Origin: Bacillus coahuilensis m4-4 | GTDB lineage: Bacteria; Bacillota; Bacilli; Bacillales; Bacillaceae_K | Reading direction: 5' to 3' | NCBI RefSeq assembly: GCF_000171615.1 | Contig: NZ_ABFU01000020.1 | Location: 1 to 34,022, forward strand | DNA: 34,022 bases | Shown here: in pieces, positions 1 through 10,131 of the stretch | Layout of the letters: each line of letters begins with the position of its first letter | How positions within the stretch are numbered: position 1 is the stretch's first letter | Made by a program: the position numbers and the translations under genes | Notes under the pieces: generated by a model | What the model saw: the letters and a program-made list of their open reading frames with translations, nothing else | Database searches by the model: none | Told to the model about the DNA's origin: nothing

Positions 1-11
1 CAGAAAAATAA

Positions 12-241
12 ATGGATGATATGGAATCTAATCTACCCTTTTCCAAAGCAAAAGATGATACCGTCTTTCGTAAGGCTAGTACAGTTTATTTTTATTTTTT
101 CAAAGTATTGTTTTTTCCTTCCTCTTAATTATACTGGGCGACTATTCGACTGGTTTACTAATGGGAGCTTTAAATATCATGTTCAGTATACTATTTGCTC
201 AGGTGTATGCACCTTTAAGACTTAAAAAAATAATGAAATAA
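12..241 (+). CDS. small two-helix membrane protein, unrecognised, frameshifted
   Basis: I do not recognise the family. A frame opening with ATG at 12 (MDDMESNLPFSKAKDD) runs into hydrophobic sequence and is broken at a T6 run (111-116). Adding one T gives a 76-residue protein with two likely membrane segments, roughly residues 31-45 and 48-66, and a basic tail ending RLKKIMK just before the terminator. No ribosome site is visible because only 11 bases precede the start, and an in-frame stop lies at 9-11, so this could also be the 3' end of a longer broken gene. Its end is well supported by the terminator directly after the stop; the start is not. Confidence 0.42.
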
Positions 242-280
242 AAAACGGAGTGTTCCCAAAAGGGGCATTCCGTTTTTTGT
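242..280. terminator. bidirectional intrinsic terminator
   Basis: An 11-bp stem with three G-T pairs (left arm 246-256, right arm 262-272) has A-rich sequence before it and T6 after it. It therefore can end both the plus-strand membrane gene and the convergent amidohydrolase. Confidence 0.85.
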
Positions 281-287
281 ATGAGAG

Positions 288-1464
288 TTATTCTGTTGCT
301 TTTTCTCTACTATATTCCGTAGCTGTCTTTGTTAAAACTTTAGCCGCAACTAGTAAGGCGTCTTCATCTAGGTCAAACAGTGGATGATGATGAGGTATCG
401 GAGTTTTTCCTGATTGGAGTGCACCTGTGAAGAAAAAGCAGCCTTTAACATGTTGAAGGTAATAGGAAAAATCCTCTCCCCCCATTTCCATTGATGCTTG
501 GGTAACGTGCTGTGAAGTAAGTATTTCTTCTGCACTTTCATTAAATAATGGGTTTCCTCCTCGTGATTAACAACGGCTGGATAACCTTCGTGATAGACAA
601 ATTCTACATCTACACCGTGAAATAGCTTAATTCCTTCTATCAATTGTTTCATCTCATTGACAATGATGTCTTGAACATCCTGCTGAAAGGTTCTCACTGT
701 ACCGCCAATTGTACATCTGTCTCCTATAACATTTAAAGCATGAGGGGCATCAAAATTAGTAATGCTTAATACGCTTGGATGAAGAGGATCTACTTTTCTA
801 CTTACTATGGACTGAGCTTGAACAATAAAAGAGCTAGCGGCCAGTAAGCTATCCTGGGTACGATGTGGCTGAGCAGCATGACCACCTCGTCCTTTGAATG
901 TGATGGTGAAATTATCAGGCTTAGCCATAAGTGGCCCTGTTCGTGTACTTACTGTTCCAACAGGAGATGTTGCCCAAAGATGAGTACCGAATATCGCATC
1001 TACTCCTTCTAAACACCCGTCATGAATCATCTGAATGGCTCCACCTGGTGGAACTTCTTCAGCCGGTTGGTGAATGAGTTTGTATTGGCCATAAAGGTTA
1101 TCCTTGCATTCATGTAATACTTTTCCGATGACAAGGAGGATGGCGGTATGTCCATCATGACCACAAGCGTGCATAACTCCATCTCTTTTGGATTTGTACG
1201 GTACGTCTTTAGCATCTTGAATTGGAAGGGCGTCAAAATCTGCTCGGATTGCAATGGTTTTACCAGGTAGCTTTCCACGTATGGTTGCGACAACACCATA
1301 CCCTCCAATATTTTTTTGTAAGATACACCTAACTTATCATAGTATGCCGTAATAAATCGTGAAGTTTCTTTTTCTTGATAGGATAACTCTGGATGCTGAT
1401 GAAGGTAACGCCTAATGTCCTTCATCTCAAATTCATATGATTCAAGTAAAGCAAGAATATCCAT
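288..1464 (-). CDS. M20-family amidohydrolase (N-acyl-amino-acid or hippurate hydrolase type), two frameshifts
   Basis: Predicted metal-dependent hydrolase that removes acyl groups from N-acyl amino acids in the cytoplasm. The N-terminus has the family signature YLHQHPELSYQEKET. The middle carries MHACGHDGHTA with metal ligands and HQPAEE with the catalytic glutamate, then the dimerisation-domain GRGGHAA. The C-terminal part has MGGEDFSYYL and the late metal-binding region PHHHP. The three parts lie in different frames. One A is missing from a run shown as T7 at 1311-1317 (repair restores YKKNIGGYGVVATI), and one near 553-555 (repair restores NPLFNESAEEI). The repaired protein is about 392 residues, normal for the family. 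ATG 1464 fits the AGAGGG ribosome site better than GTG 1467. The exact substrate cannot be told from sequence. Confidence 0.88.
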
Positions 1465-1540
1465 CACAACGCCCTCTTTTATTCTGAAAATTTTAATAAG
1501 TATACCATGTTTATAATAAAAAACCTACTTAAAAGAGGGT

Positions 1541-2816
1541 TCAATCATTACGAATAGATGGGGGTGCTTGAGTAAGGGGTAACCGGATTAATACCTCCGT
1601 CCACTTTCCTTTTTCACTAATAAATTCAATCGTTCCGTCCATTTCCTTAATCAATTTATGAACAACCATCGTACCGATGCCTGTACCTTTTGACTTTGTT
1701 GTATAAAATGGTAAACCAATTTTTTTGGAGTTCTTCTTTAGTCATTCCGATACCGTTATCATAGATTGAAAGAGTTAACACCTTATTTGTAGGGTCTTTA
1801 CTTGTTTTGATCAGTATTTTCCCATGATCTTCGATGGCTTCCATTGAATTATTTAATACATTCATGAGACATTGTTTCAGATAGGAAACATCCCCATCAA
1901 TAAAATCACTGCCTTTTACATGATTTTGAATCGTGATTCCACGTAAATTAGCAATAGGGGAAAGTAAGTCACTCATTTCATTAATCACTTTTTGAATTTC
2001 GAAGGATTCTTTTTTTAATGCCCCTGGTTTTGCTAAGGTTAAATAATCGGTAATAATTCTATTTGTTCGATCTAGTTCTTCTAGAATGATCGGAGAGAAT
2101 TCATTTAATTTATTGTGGTTATTATCCGCACTTAAATATTGAATAAATCCTCTTACCGTAGTAAGTGGGTTACGAATTTCATGCGCAAATGCTGCTGCCA
2201 TTTGTCCTATCGTTTGTAGATGCTCATAATACGCTGCTTGGTCTACTGTGTTGTTTGTTTGAATTAATCTTTCTAATAAATAGACTAGTGCCATAAAGGT
2301 TAATAGGAAAAGAGTATTATACACTAAATAAAATAGATCTTCTAAAAAATTGATATTAACCCGTAGAACAAAGGTAGATAAAACAAAGTAAGGAAGAAAC
2401 ACTACAATGCTATATTTGGTGCGACCTGTCTGTTGAATAAATGATTTTCTAAAAACAATCCCGATAAGAAACGCAATGAGGTTTACTATGATTCCGATTA
2501 AAACAAATTTGCCTCCGATGATGAATCGACCTATTGAAATAATAATGGTTGTAATTAAACCTCCAAACGACCCTAAATAAAGCGTAGAAATGAGAATTAA
2601 GATCATTCGAAAATCAAAATTTGTTTCGCCTAAAGTCTTAATTGGCGTATACATACATAAAATTCCAGTGAATGCAAAAAGAACACTGTAGATTACTATA
2701 TTTTTATTTTCTTTAAAATGAGGCATTTTATAAGGTTTAATAAAATTTGTATTTATAGTCAATGAAAAAATAATCATGTAGTTAATAAGTAACGGTGCAA
2801 TGATGGATGAGTACAC
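1541..2816 (-). CDS. kinB: KinB-like sensor histidine kinase with 5TM-LYT sensor region, frameshifted
   Basis: Membrane-bound histidine kinase. Residues 1-185 form about six hydrophobic segments of the 5TM-5TMR_LYT type, with the characteristic DFR and LGSFGGLITT stretch. The H box AFAHEIRNPLTT places the phosphorylated histidine at 212; an N box (LMNVLNNSMEAIEDHG) and G1 box (YDNGIGMTKEEL) follow. One extra A in a run at 1720-1726 breaks the ATP-binding domain. Removing it restores PFYTTKSKGTGIGTM and a C-terminus ending at 1541, giving 424 residues, close to B. subtilis KinB (428). The GTG start at 2816 follows GGAGGA by a good distance. Architecture and length suggest input to the Spo0A phosphorelay; no partner regulator lies next to it, as expected for a phosphorelay kinase. 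The KinB name is inference from architecture. Confidence 0.75.
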
Positions 2817-3031
2817 TTAATCTTCCTCCAAAGAATAGATGGTGCAGTAATCAATATAATCATAGTTTATCATAGTATGATTTGTAAAATAAGTGTCCTG
2901 TGGAAGTAAATGTATATTTCCCTGGAAATACGTCGAAATAGAGCGGTTTTTTGTAAATCGTTACTCGGCTGTCATGACTGCTTTACCCCTTCTCATACAA
3001 TAAAAGGACAAGGTATAAGTGGGGGAGAGAG

Positions 3032-3667
3032 ATGGAAGAATTATTATTATGTATAAAATATATTGTTTTAGGTGTTTCATTAGCTGCACCAGTAGGACCG
3101 ATTAATATTGAAATGATCCGGAGAGGGATTCATCAAGGATTTTATTCATCATGGTTTGTGGGATTAGGGGGAATGACCGCAGATTTAGTGTTTCTCATTC
3201 TCATTTTCCTAGGGATAGCTCCATTGCTTCAGATTAAATTAGTTCAAGTTCTGTTATATGCGTTAGGTTTTGTCCTTTTATCTTATCTTGGAGTATCTAG
3301 CATAGTAACCGGACTTAAAAACAAAGCTATAGGAATTGATGATAGAGAAGAAATAGATAATCGTTCATTTCTCTCAGGTTTTATGATAGCTGCTTTTAAT
3401 CCTATTAATATTGTATTCTGGTTTGGAATTTATGGATCTTCTCTACACCAAATTTCCAGTGGACATTCTACTTTATTTATTTTTGCTTGTAGCCTGTCAA
3501 TACTGGTTGGTATTTTTCTATGGAATCTTAATTTGGCCTTCACCATCTATTTTTCTAAACAGATGCTTAAGAGCTCCTGGCTAAAATGGATCACAATTGG
3601 TGCAGGAATTTTATTAATTGTTTATGCAGTGGATTTTGCTAGGCGTCTATTCGTAGCCTTTATTTAA
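3032..3667 (+). CDS. LysE-family amino-acid exporter
   Basis: Integral membrane protein of 211 residues with about six hydrophobic segments. The N-terminal signature SLAAPVGPINIEMIRRG is diagnostic of LysE/RhtB translocators, and FNPINIVFWFGIYG resembles the second conserved half. The family exports amino acids such as lysine, homoserine or threonine; the substrate is not predictable here. The ATG is preceded by GGGGGAGAG. It stands alone, followed after 56 bases by the AGCS symporter on the same strand, so the pair may handle amino-acid flux in opposite directions; that link is inference. Confidence 0.88.
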   Translation: MEELLLCIKYIVLGVSLAAPVGPINIEMIRRGIHQGFYSSWFVGLGGMTADLVFLILIFLGIAPLLQIKLVQVLLYALGFVLLSYLGVSSIVTGLKNKAIGIDDREEIDNRSFLSGFMIAAFNPINIVFWFGIYGSSLHQISSGHSTLFIFACSLSILVGIFLWNLNLAFTIYFSKQMLKSSWLKWITIGAGILLIVYAVDFARRLFVAFI

Positions 3668-3723
3668 AAAGCGTATAGTTTTACCCTCTTTCTTCACATC
3701 ATATAGGAAGGAGGGTGAGGGAT

Positions 3724-5085
3724 TTGGATACGTTTATGAATAATGTGTCAATTGTGTCAGATTTCATCTGGGGATTTCCCATGATTAGTTTATTCCTTTC
3801 TATTGGTATCTACATATCGTTTCAACTTAGGTGGGTCCCATTTGTCCATATTGGACACATTGCTAAGAATACTTTAGGTAGTATTTTTAAGAAAACGAAT
3901 AGTAAAAATGGTGAAGTTAGTCCGTTTGCTGCGTTTACATCAGCCCTATCTGCTACTGCTGGAGCAACAAATATAGTTGGAGTTCCAGTTGCGATTGCAT
4001 TTGGAGGTCCAGGTGCATTGTTTTGGATGTGGGTGGTTGCATTCATTGGGATGTCTACTCTCTTTGCTGAACTTGTTCTTGGTATAAAATATCGAACAAA
4101 AAATGACCGGAATGAGTGGATTGGGGGTCCACGATATTATTTATCACAGGGACTTGGTTGGAAGAAAATCGGCTGGATCTACTCATTTGGATTAATGCTT
4201 GAAGTGATTCCAAGTGTTATGGTCCAGGCAAATTCAGTTGCTGAGCCGTTAAAGACGGAATATAACTTTTCACCATGGATCATTGGACTAATTTTATCAG
4301 CCATCACCTGTCTCATTGTTTTTGGCGGTATTAAACGAATAGGTAAAATCAGTGCTGTTCTCCTGCCGATTTTCGTTATCTTATATATTGGATTAACTCT
4401 AACTGTCATTGTAATGAATAGTGAACAATTACCATCGGTGTTTGCCTTAATTTTTACATCAGCTTTTACACAATCAGCAGCGGTAGGAACGTTTGCAGGG
4501 GCTGCTGTTGTCCAAACCATGAGGTGGGGCTTAGCAAGAGGACTCTATACAAGTGAAGCTGGGATGGGGACATCAGCGATTGCTTATGCTTCAGCTGACA
4601 CAGACGAGCCTGTGAAACAGTCTTTTTGGGGAATAATAGCTGTCTTCATTGACACGCTACTAATATGCTCACTTACTGGAATAACCGTTATTATTACAGG
4701 TGTATGGAAAGAAATTGAACCAAGTAATGCAGCTTCCATGGTTAGTTTTGCATTCAAAACCGTGTTTAATGAAACGTTTAGTGGTGTGGTTATGGCTGTT
4801 TTGTTGTTATTTTTTGTCCTGGCAACAGTAGGAGTCATCATTTATTACGGTGAAAGTCAAGGAGAGCAATTATTTGGACGTAGGGTTAAATATGTTATGA
4901 GGTTTATTTATTTAGTTGCCATTATAGTCGGAGCAATTGGAGGTCTTAAATTTGTGTGGGAACTTCTAGATATTATGCTAGCGATTATTGTCATACCAAA
5001 TATTATAGGAATTATGTTATTAACCAAATATGTAAAAGAAGAAAAAGAGAAATATTTTGAAAAGGTTAAGAAGAGTGAGCATTAA
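3724..5085 (+). CDS. AGCS-family sodium:alanine/glycine symporter
   Basis: Secondary transporter importing alanine or glycine with Na+. About ten membrane helices are visible. Family signatures are SATAGATNIVGVPVAIAFGG near residue 80 and SEAGMGTSAIAYASA near residue 280, the conserved substrate- and Na+-binding regions. I chose TTG at 3724 (453 residues) because AAGGAGG at about 3708-3714 lies nine bases upstream; the GTG at 3715 abuts the ribosome site and is too close. The gene is intact. Its last codons form the left arm of a hairpin whose right arm contains the end of the convergent hmoB gene. Confidence 0.9.
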   Translation: MDTFMNNVSIVSDFIWGFPMISLFLSIGIYISFQLRWVPFVHIGHIAKNTLGSIFKKTNSKNGEVSPFAAFTSALSATAGATNIVGVPVAIAFGGPGALFWMWVVAFIGMSTLFAELVLGIKYRTKNDRNEWIGGPRYYLSQGLGWKKIGWIYSFGLMLEVIPSVMVQANSVAEPLKTEYNFSPWIIGLILSAITCLIVFGGIKRIGKISAVLLPIFVILYIGLTLTVIVMNSEQLPSVFALIFTSAFTQSAAVGTFAGAAVVQTMRWGLARGLYTSEAGMGTSAIAYASADTDEPVKQSFWGIIAVFIDTLLICSLTGITVIITGVWKEIEPSNAASMVSFAFKTVFNETFSGVVMAVLLLFFVLATVGVIIYYGESQGEQLFGRRVKYVMRFIYLVAIIVGAIGGLKFVWELLDIMLAIIVIPNIIGIMLLTKYVKEEKEKYFEKVKKSEH

Positions 5086-5098
5086 GCTCACTCTTCTT
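5068..5098. terminator. hairpin shared by convergent gene ends
   Basis: A perfect 13-bp inverted repeat (arms 5068-5080 and 5086-5098, loop ATTAA) covers the stop codons of both convergent genes. The tail on either side is only moderately T-rich, so it is a plausible bidirectional terminator rather than a canonical one. Confidence 0.7.
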
Positions 5099-5601
5099 CT
5101 GTTGGAATAGTATAGGTTGTAACAAAGGATGGGCGTGTAAAAATGGACGGATGCTTTTGATCTATTCCTTCGCCTGTTCCTCTTTTTCATGAGCCTTGTT
5201 ATAAGCTTGAGAGCTTTGCCAATTTTTGAAGGCTTCAATATCATCCCATTGGGTAAGAATGATATAGGTATCACTGTTTAAGGGTCTTAATACACGAATG
5301 GCGATAAATCCAGGAACACTTTCTATTGCTCGTGCCCGGCTCTTAAATCGGTCTTCAAAACGGGTCTCCCTTCATCTGTTACTGGTATATTATTCATGAC
5401 AACAAATCCATTTTCCCTTAGCGCCCCTGATGCATCTATTACTTCATAACTTCTTGGTTCATTGAAAAAAGTGTCCCCTATAGTTTCATGTAATAGTAGA
5501 GAAGTGTTTTCATTTTGCATCAAAATAGTCGTTTCAGATCCAACAGCATTTCTTTTCGTCTGCAAGTATTCATATGTACCACTTGTCATATAAATCTTCA
5601 T
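5088..5601 (-). CDS. hmoB: heme-degrading monooxygenase HmoB, two frameshifts
   Basis: IsdG-like antibiotic-biosynthesis-monooxygenase fold; HmoB (YhgC) of B. subtilis binds and degrades heme. The N-terminal half shows MKIYMTSGTYEYL, HETIGDTFF and RSYEVIDASG as in HmoB. Two missing bases split it: one in the run at 5357-5360 (repair gives RPVFEDRFKSRARAIESVPGF) and one at 5169-5170 (repair gives EEQAKGIDQKHPSIFTRPSF). The rebuilt protein is 171 residues against about 166 in B. subtilis, and its C-terminal TRPSFVTTY matches. ATG 5601 starts the conserved sequence. It is divergent from hemE, so heme breakdown sits beside heme synthesis, as in B. subtilis. Confidence 0.87.
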
Positions 5602-5703
5602 TCCACCACCAGCTTTCAATTTAAGATATCTACAGTATACCAATTCCCTAAAATATAGTTCACGTAACAAGGAATCATGAATGTGCTAGGAAAAAAGACA
5701 ATT

Positions 5704-5740
5704 TTATGAACAATTGGTTACTATGCTATACTTTTATAAT
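5704..5740 (+). promoter_or_regulatory. possible hemEHY promoter
   Basis: An extended -10 (TGCTATACT, 5724-5732) has a weak -35 (TTATGA, 5704-5709) 17 bases upstream. A second -10-like TATAAT lies at 5735-5740. The hemE start is more than 110 bases downstream, so the leader is fairly long. Assignment is by consensus only. Confidence 0.38.
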
Positions 5741-5850
5741 GAAAACTACTATAGTGAAAAAAGCTATAATAGGACGGGGAATAGGTCTACGTATTTTATC
5801 AAATGTAAGGTAAAATAAGACCAGAATGTTTGAAAGGTGGAAGAACAAAG

Positions 5851-6896
5851 GTGAATACGTTTAATGATACGTACTTAAGAGCAGCTAGAGGGGAAAGAAC
5901 AGAAACTGTACCAGTATGGTTTATGAGGCAAGCCGGAAGGTCACAGCCTGAATATAGAGCGATAAAAGAGAAGTACTCCCTATTTGAAATTACCCATCAA
6001 CCTGAACTAGCGGCATATGTAACGAGACTTCCTGTGGAGCAATATAACGTTGATGCTGCGATTCTTTATAAAGATATTATGAGTCCGCTACCAGCAATTG
6101 GTGTACAAGTGGATATTAAATCTGGTATCGGGCCAGTGATTGATAATCCAATCCGTTCACTTCAAGATGTAGAAAAGTTAGGGAAATACATCCTGAAGAA
6201 GATGTCCCTTATGTGTTAGATACGATTAAATTGTTAACAACAGAGCAATTAAATGTACCTTTAATTGGTTTTGCAGGAGCTCCGTTTACCCTTGCTAGTT
6301 ATATGATTGAGGGTGGACCTTCAAAAAATTATCATAAGACAAAAGCTTTTATGTATGCAGAACAGGAAGCTTGGTTTGCACTTATGGACAAGCTAGCAGA
6401 AATGACAATCGTGTATGCAAAAGCGCAAATCAACGCAGGGGCGAAAGCGTTTCAAATTTTTGATTCATGGGTAGGGGCTTTAAATGTACAAGATTATCGC
6501 ACGTTTATTAAACCCATTATGACTAAAATTTTCACAGAGCTTAAAAAAGAGGGAGTTCCAGTTACCATGTTTGGAGTTGGGGCCAGTCATCTCGCTATGG
6601 AATGGCATGATCTGCCGTTAGATGTAGTAGGACTTGATTGGAGATTATCAATAGATGAAGCTAGAAATAGAGGGATTCACAAAACAGTGATGGGGAATCT
6701 AGACCCTTCCTTATTACTTGCTCCGTTTGATGTCATCCAAGAAAAAGCGAAAGAAATTATTGATCAAGGTATTAAGCAACCAGGATATATCTTTAATTTA
6801 GGACACGGTGTATTCCCATCTGTCAATCCAGATACGTTGAAGAGATTAACTACGTTTGTTCATGAATATAGTCGTGAACGAATCAGCACTTTATAA
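5851..6896 (+). CDS. hemE: uroporphyrinogen III decarboxylase, frameshifted
   Basis: Converts uroporphyrinogen III to coproporphyrinogen III in the cytoplasm. Signatures are [17 protein letters not shown] near the N-terminus (substrate-binding arginines), [25 protein letters not shown], and the C-terminal FNLGHGVFP with its conserved histidine. GTG 5851 is preferred because AAGGTGG lies ten bases before it. One G is missing at GGG 6181-6183; adding it restores [18 protein letters not shown] and gives 348 residues, near the usual 350. A functional hemE is expected to be needed for heme, so the shift is most likely a sequencing error. First gene of the hemE-hemH-hemY run; an imperfect inverted repeat lies in the 93-base gap before hemH. 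Confidence 0.95.
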
Positions 6897-6989
6897 TTAT
6901 TATTGTTTTAGAAGAGTTGTAATTGGATTAATACTCTTAAACATGGCAAAATAAATGATTGTAAAACATGATAATTGAGGTGGTTAATT

Positions 6990-7922
6990 GTGAAGAAGAA
7001 GATGGGTTTACTAGTAATGGCATATGGTACACCGTATAAAGAAGAAGATTTAGAGCGTTACTATACACATATTAGACACGGTCGTGCACCGTCTGAAGAA
7101 CTTCTTAATGACCTTCGTGAACGCTATGAAGCAATTGGAGGTATTTCTCCACTTGCCCGTATCACGCAATCTCAAATGGAGAAGCTTGAAGCGCGTTTAA
7201 ATGAAGTTCAAAATGAAATAGAATTTAAAGCATATTTAGGGTTGAAGCATATCGAACCGTTTGTTGAAGATGCTGTTGAACAAATGCACAAGGACGGATT
7301 GAAAGAGGCGGTATCCATTGTTCTTGCCCCACATTTTTCTACGTATAGTGTGAAATCTTATAATGGACGAGCTAAAGAAACAGCAGAAAAATTAGGCGGT
7401 CCTGAAATTACTTCCGTTGAAAGCTGGTATGATGAACCGAAGTTCATTGAGTACTGGGCAACACAGCTAAAGTCAACATACGCCGGTATGGAAGATCAAG
7501 AGCGAGAAAATTCATGTCTAATTGTATCTGCTCATAGCTTACCCGAAAGAATTTTAGCAAACGGGGATCCATACCCGAATCAATTACAAGAAACGGCTGA
7601 TTTAATCGCAGAAGCAGCTGGAGTGAAAACGTATGCGGTCGGTTGGCAAAGTGAAGGCAACACACCTGACCCTTGGATTGGACCAGATGTACAAGATTTA
7701 ACACGTGACTTATACGAGGATCATGGGTATAAAGCATTCATTTATACTCCAGTTGGATTTATAGCAGATCACTTAGAAGTTTTATACGACAATGATTATG
7801 AATGTAAAGTTGTAACGGATGAAATTGGTGCAAATTACTATCGTCCTGAAATGCCAAATGATAAACCAGAATTTATTGATGCACTGGCGACAGTAGTCTT
7901 AAAGCACCTTCAGAAAAATTAA
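6990..7922 (+). CDS. hemH: coproporphyrin III ferrochelatase
   Basis: Inserts Fe2+ into coproporphyrin III in the Gram-positive coproporphyrin-dependent heme pathway (also named CpfC). The protein is 310 residues, identical in length to B. subtilis HemH, and intact. [10 protein letters not shown] carries the metal-site histidine near 183, and [12 protein letters not shown] carries the glutamate near 264. The porphyrin-cleft start [10 protein letters not shown] is clear. GTG 6990 lies six bases after GAGGTGG (6977-6983), which decides the start. hemY begins 20 bases downstream, indicating co-transcription. Confidence 0.97.
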   Translation: MKKKMGLLVMAYGTPYKEEDLERYYTHIRHGRAPSEELLNDLRERYEAIGGISPLARITQSQMEKLEARLNEVQNEIEFKAYLGLKHIEPFVEDAVEQMHKDGLKEAVSIVLAPHFSTYSVKSYNGRAKETAEKLGGPEITSVESWYDEPKFIEYWATQLKSTYAGMEDQERENSCLIVSAHSLPERILANGDPYPNQLQETADLIAEAAGVKTYAVGWQSEGNTPDPWIGPDVQDLTRDLYEDHGYKAFIYTPVGFIADHLEVLYDNDYECKVVTDEIGANYYRPEMPNDKPEFIDALATVVLKHLQKN

Positions 7923-7942
7923 GAAGAAGAAGGCGATAATCC

Positions 7943-9371
7943 ATGTTGGATACAAAAAAGGTTGTTATCATCGGTGGGGGTATAACCGGATTAACAGCAG
8001 CATACTATTTGCAAAAAGAGGCGAAAGCGAAAAATCTTGCTCTTAATATTACATTGATAGAAGCAAGTCATAAGCTTGGAGGAAAGATCCAAACAGTTGA
8101 ACAGGACGGATTTATTATTGAAAGAGGACCAGACTCATTCCTAGCTAGAAAGAAGAGCGCTTCCATATTAGCAAAAGAGGTGGGTCTTTCAGACAAGCTA
8201 GTAAGCAATTCAACCGGTCAATCCTTCGTATTGGTCCAAGATCAATTACATCCGATACCTGGTGGCTCTGTAATGGGTATACCTACACAAATAGGACCAT
8301 TTGTAACAACTGGATTATTCTCTTGGATGGGAAAAGCTCGTGCGGCAGGAGACTTTATACTTCCAAAGTCAAATGTACAAGGAGATCAGCCACTAGGAAA
8401 TTTCTTTAGAAGAAGATTAGGGGACGAAGTCGTAGAAAATTTAATAGAACCATTACTATCAGGAATTTACGCCGGGGATATAGACCAAATGAGTTTATTG
8501 TCTACATTTCCACAATTCTATGAAATTGAGCAAAAGCATCGTAGTTTAGTTCTAGGTATGAAAAAAACGACGCCAAAACCAAGTGTTAAAGGTCAAAAAA
8601 AGACCAGGGATTTTCCTGACGTTCTCATCAGGACTACAGTCATTCGTTAATGCGATCGAAGCTCATTTAGAAGAAGGCTCAATTATGAAGGGAGTGAAGG
8701 TAGAAGAAATTCACCTTCACGAACTTGGATATGAACTAAGCTTGAATAACGGAGAAGCTATGCAAGCGGATAGTGTAGTATTAGCTACACCCCATCATGT
8801 GATTCCAACTATGTTACCGGATGAACCGATGTTTGCTCCTTTAAAGGATGTGCCGTCTACTTCCGTTGCAACTGTAGCCATGGCATTTAATGAAGATGCG
8901 ATTAAAAAAGATATAGATGGAACTGGATTTGTGGTATCAAGAAATAGTGATTATACTATTACAGCTTGCACATGGACGCATAAAAAATGGCCACACACAA
9001 CTCCTAAAGGAAAAGTATTAATTCGCTGCTATGTTGGGCGAGCTGGAGAAGAAGCGGTGGTCGATTTGTCTGATGGAGAAATTGAGAAAATTGTCCTGGA
9101 TGACTTGAATAAGATTATGGAAATTGATGCAAAACCAGACTTCACGATCGTGAGTCGCTGGAAAAATTCCATGCCACAATATACTGTTGGTCACAAAGAC
9201 AGAGTCAAAGCCATAAAAGAGCAAATGGAGCTAAAACTACCAGGAGTCTTCCTTGCAGGAAGCTCATTTGAAGGATTAGGATTACCAGACTGTATTGACC
9301 AAGGTGAAGCAGCTGTCAGAAGTGTACTAGAGTATTTAGAAACTCCTACTACTGTTACTTATTCCATTTAA
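7943..9371 (+). CDS. hemY: coproporphyrinogen III oxidase (HemY/CgoX), frameshifted
   Basis: FAD enzyme that oxidises coproporphyrinogen III to coproporphyrin III, the step before HemH in Firmicutes. The N-terminal dinucleotide-binding motif VVIIGGGITGLTAAYYL is followed by GGKIQTVEQDGFIIERGPDSF; the C-terminus has the FAD-contacting FLAGSSFEGLGLPDCI. The frame changes at A7 8595-8601; removing one A joins SVKGQK to RPGIFLTFSSGLQSFV and gives 475 residues, near the B. subtilis length of 470. No hemQ (coproheme decarboxylase) lies in this window. It is followed at once by a terminator whose stem resembles the YhgD operator. Confidence 0.95.
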
Positions 9372-9375
9372 TACT

Positions 9376-9406
9376 TGACCAAATCAATAGTGATTTGGTC
9401 TTTTCT
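9376..9406 (+). terminator. hemEHY terminator containing YhgD-operator-like half-sites
   Basis: A 10-bp perfect stem (9377-9386 with 9391-9400, loop ATAG) is followed by TTTTCTTCTTTTTT. The arms read TGACCAAAT and ATTTGGTC, the same half-sites found before yhgD and yhgE, but with an 8-base instead of a 5-base spacer. Confidence 0.85.
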
Positions 9407-9500
9407 TCTTTTTTGAGTTAAAATTCATTTGAATTCGTTTACATTAAAATCAGTGGTTGTCATTTGTTTATAATTTTGTTAAAGTACAAAATATACTAAT

Positions 9501-9523
9501 TGACCACATATGTCATTTGGTCA
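9501..9523 (+). promoter_or_regulatory. putative YhgD operator upstream of yhgD
   Basis: Inverted repeat of 9-5-9 layout: TGACCACAT (9501-9509), spacer ATGTC, ATTTGGTCA (9515-9523), with one mismatch between arms. It begins four bases after a -10-like TATACT at 9492-9497 and ends 18 bases before the yhgD ATG, a position suited to autorepression. A matching element precedes yhgE. Confidence 0.7.
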
Positions 9524-9541
9524 GAGAGTGAGGGTTTCCGT

Positions 9542-10107
9542 ATGGATCGTAAAAAACATGTAGTCGAAGCTGCAACCAAATCTTTCGCGCAATATGGATA
9601 TAAAGCAACAACCATGGACCAAGTTGCAAAGCTTGCCAATGTGGGCAAAGGAACAATTTATACCTTTTATAAAATAAAGACGAATTATTTATCGAAATTG
9701 TTACTTCTTTAATTTTAGAAATGAAAGGAATGGCGGAGGAAGCGATGCAGGGTAAACATTCATTTTACGAAAAGGCCCATGCAGCTCTTTATCGAATATT
9801 AGAATTTAGAAAAGAACATCAATTGACGATAAAGCTTCTTCAAGAAGAACGTGAAATTGGCACACCCATTGTACAACAAGTTGTCGATAAAATGGAAAGA
9901 AGCATAATTTCTTATATAGAACATAAAGTTTCTGCGGCAATTGTAAGTGGTGAAATCGAAGACTGTAATCCAAAACTAACCGCTTTTGTGATGTTCAAAT
10001 TGTATATTGCACTCATATTTGATTGGGAAAAATACGCTGATCCATTAACGGAAAATGAAATTGCTAAGTTGTTTGAAATGTATCTATTAAAAGGACTATC
10101 GTTGTAG
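9542..10107 (+). CDS. yhgD: TetR-family regulator YhgD, frameshifted
   Basis: DNA-binding repressor. The helix-turn-helix region reads SFAQYGYKATTMDQVAKLAN then VGKGTIYTFYKNKDELF, the classic TetR N-terminus. The frame breaks at A4 9671-9674; adding one A joins TFYKNKDELFIEIVTSLILE to the ligand-binding domain and gives 188 residues, close to B. subtilis YhgD (191). ATG 9542 begins the conserved part. The order hemY-yhgD-yhgE is as in B. subtilis. Two matching inverted repeats, before itself and before yhgE, suggest it controls both genes. The effector is unknown. Confidence 0.85.
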
Positions 10108-10131
10108 GTAGCTTCTTTTTTTAATAGAAAA

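Noticed and set aside
16..225. 69-codon frame near the start as a gene in its own right
   Set aside because: The real signal is in the two other frames joined at T6 111-116, which together give a protein ending right at the terminator.
1511..1540. Terminator for the kinB-like gene
   Set aside because: On the minus strand AACC and GGTT flank a loop before T6, but the stem is only about four to five pairs, too weak to call.
3822..4841. Antisense frames on the minus strand across the AGCS symporter gene
   Set aside because: No ribosome sites or recognisable domains; they mirror the codons of the symporter.
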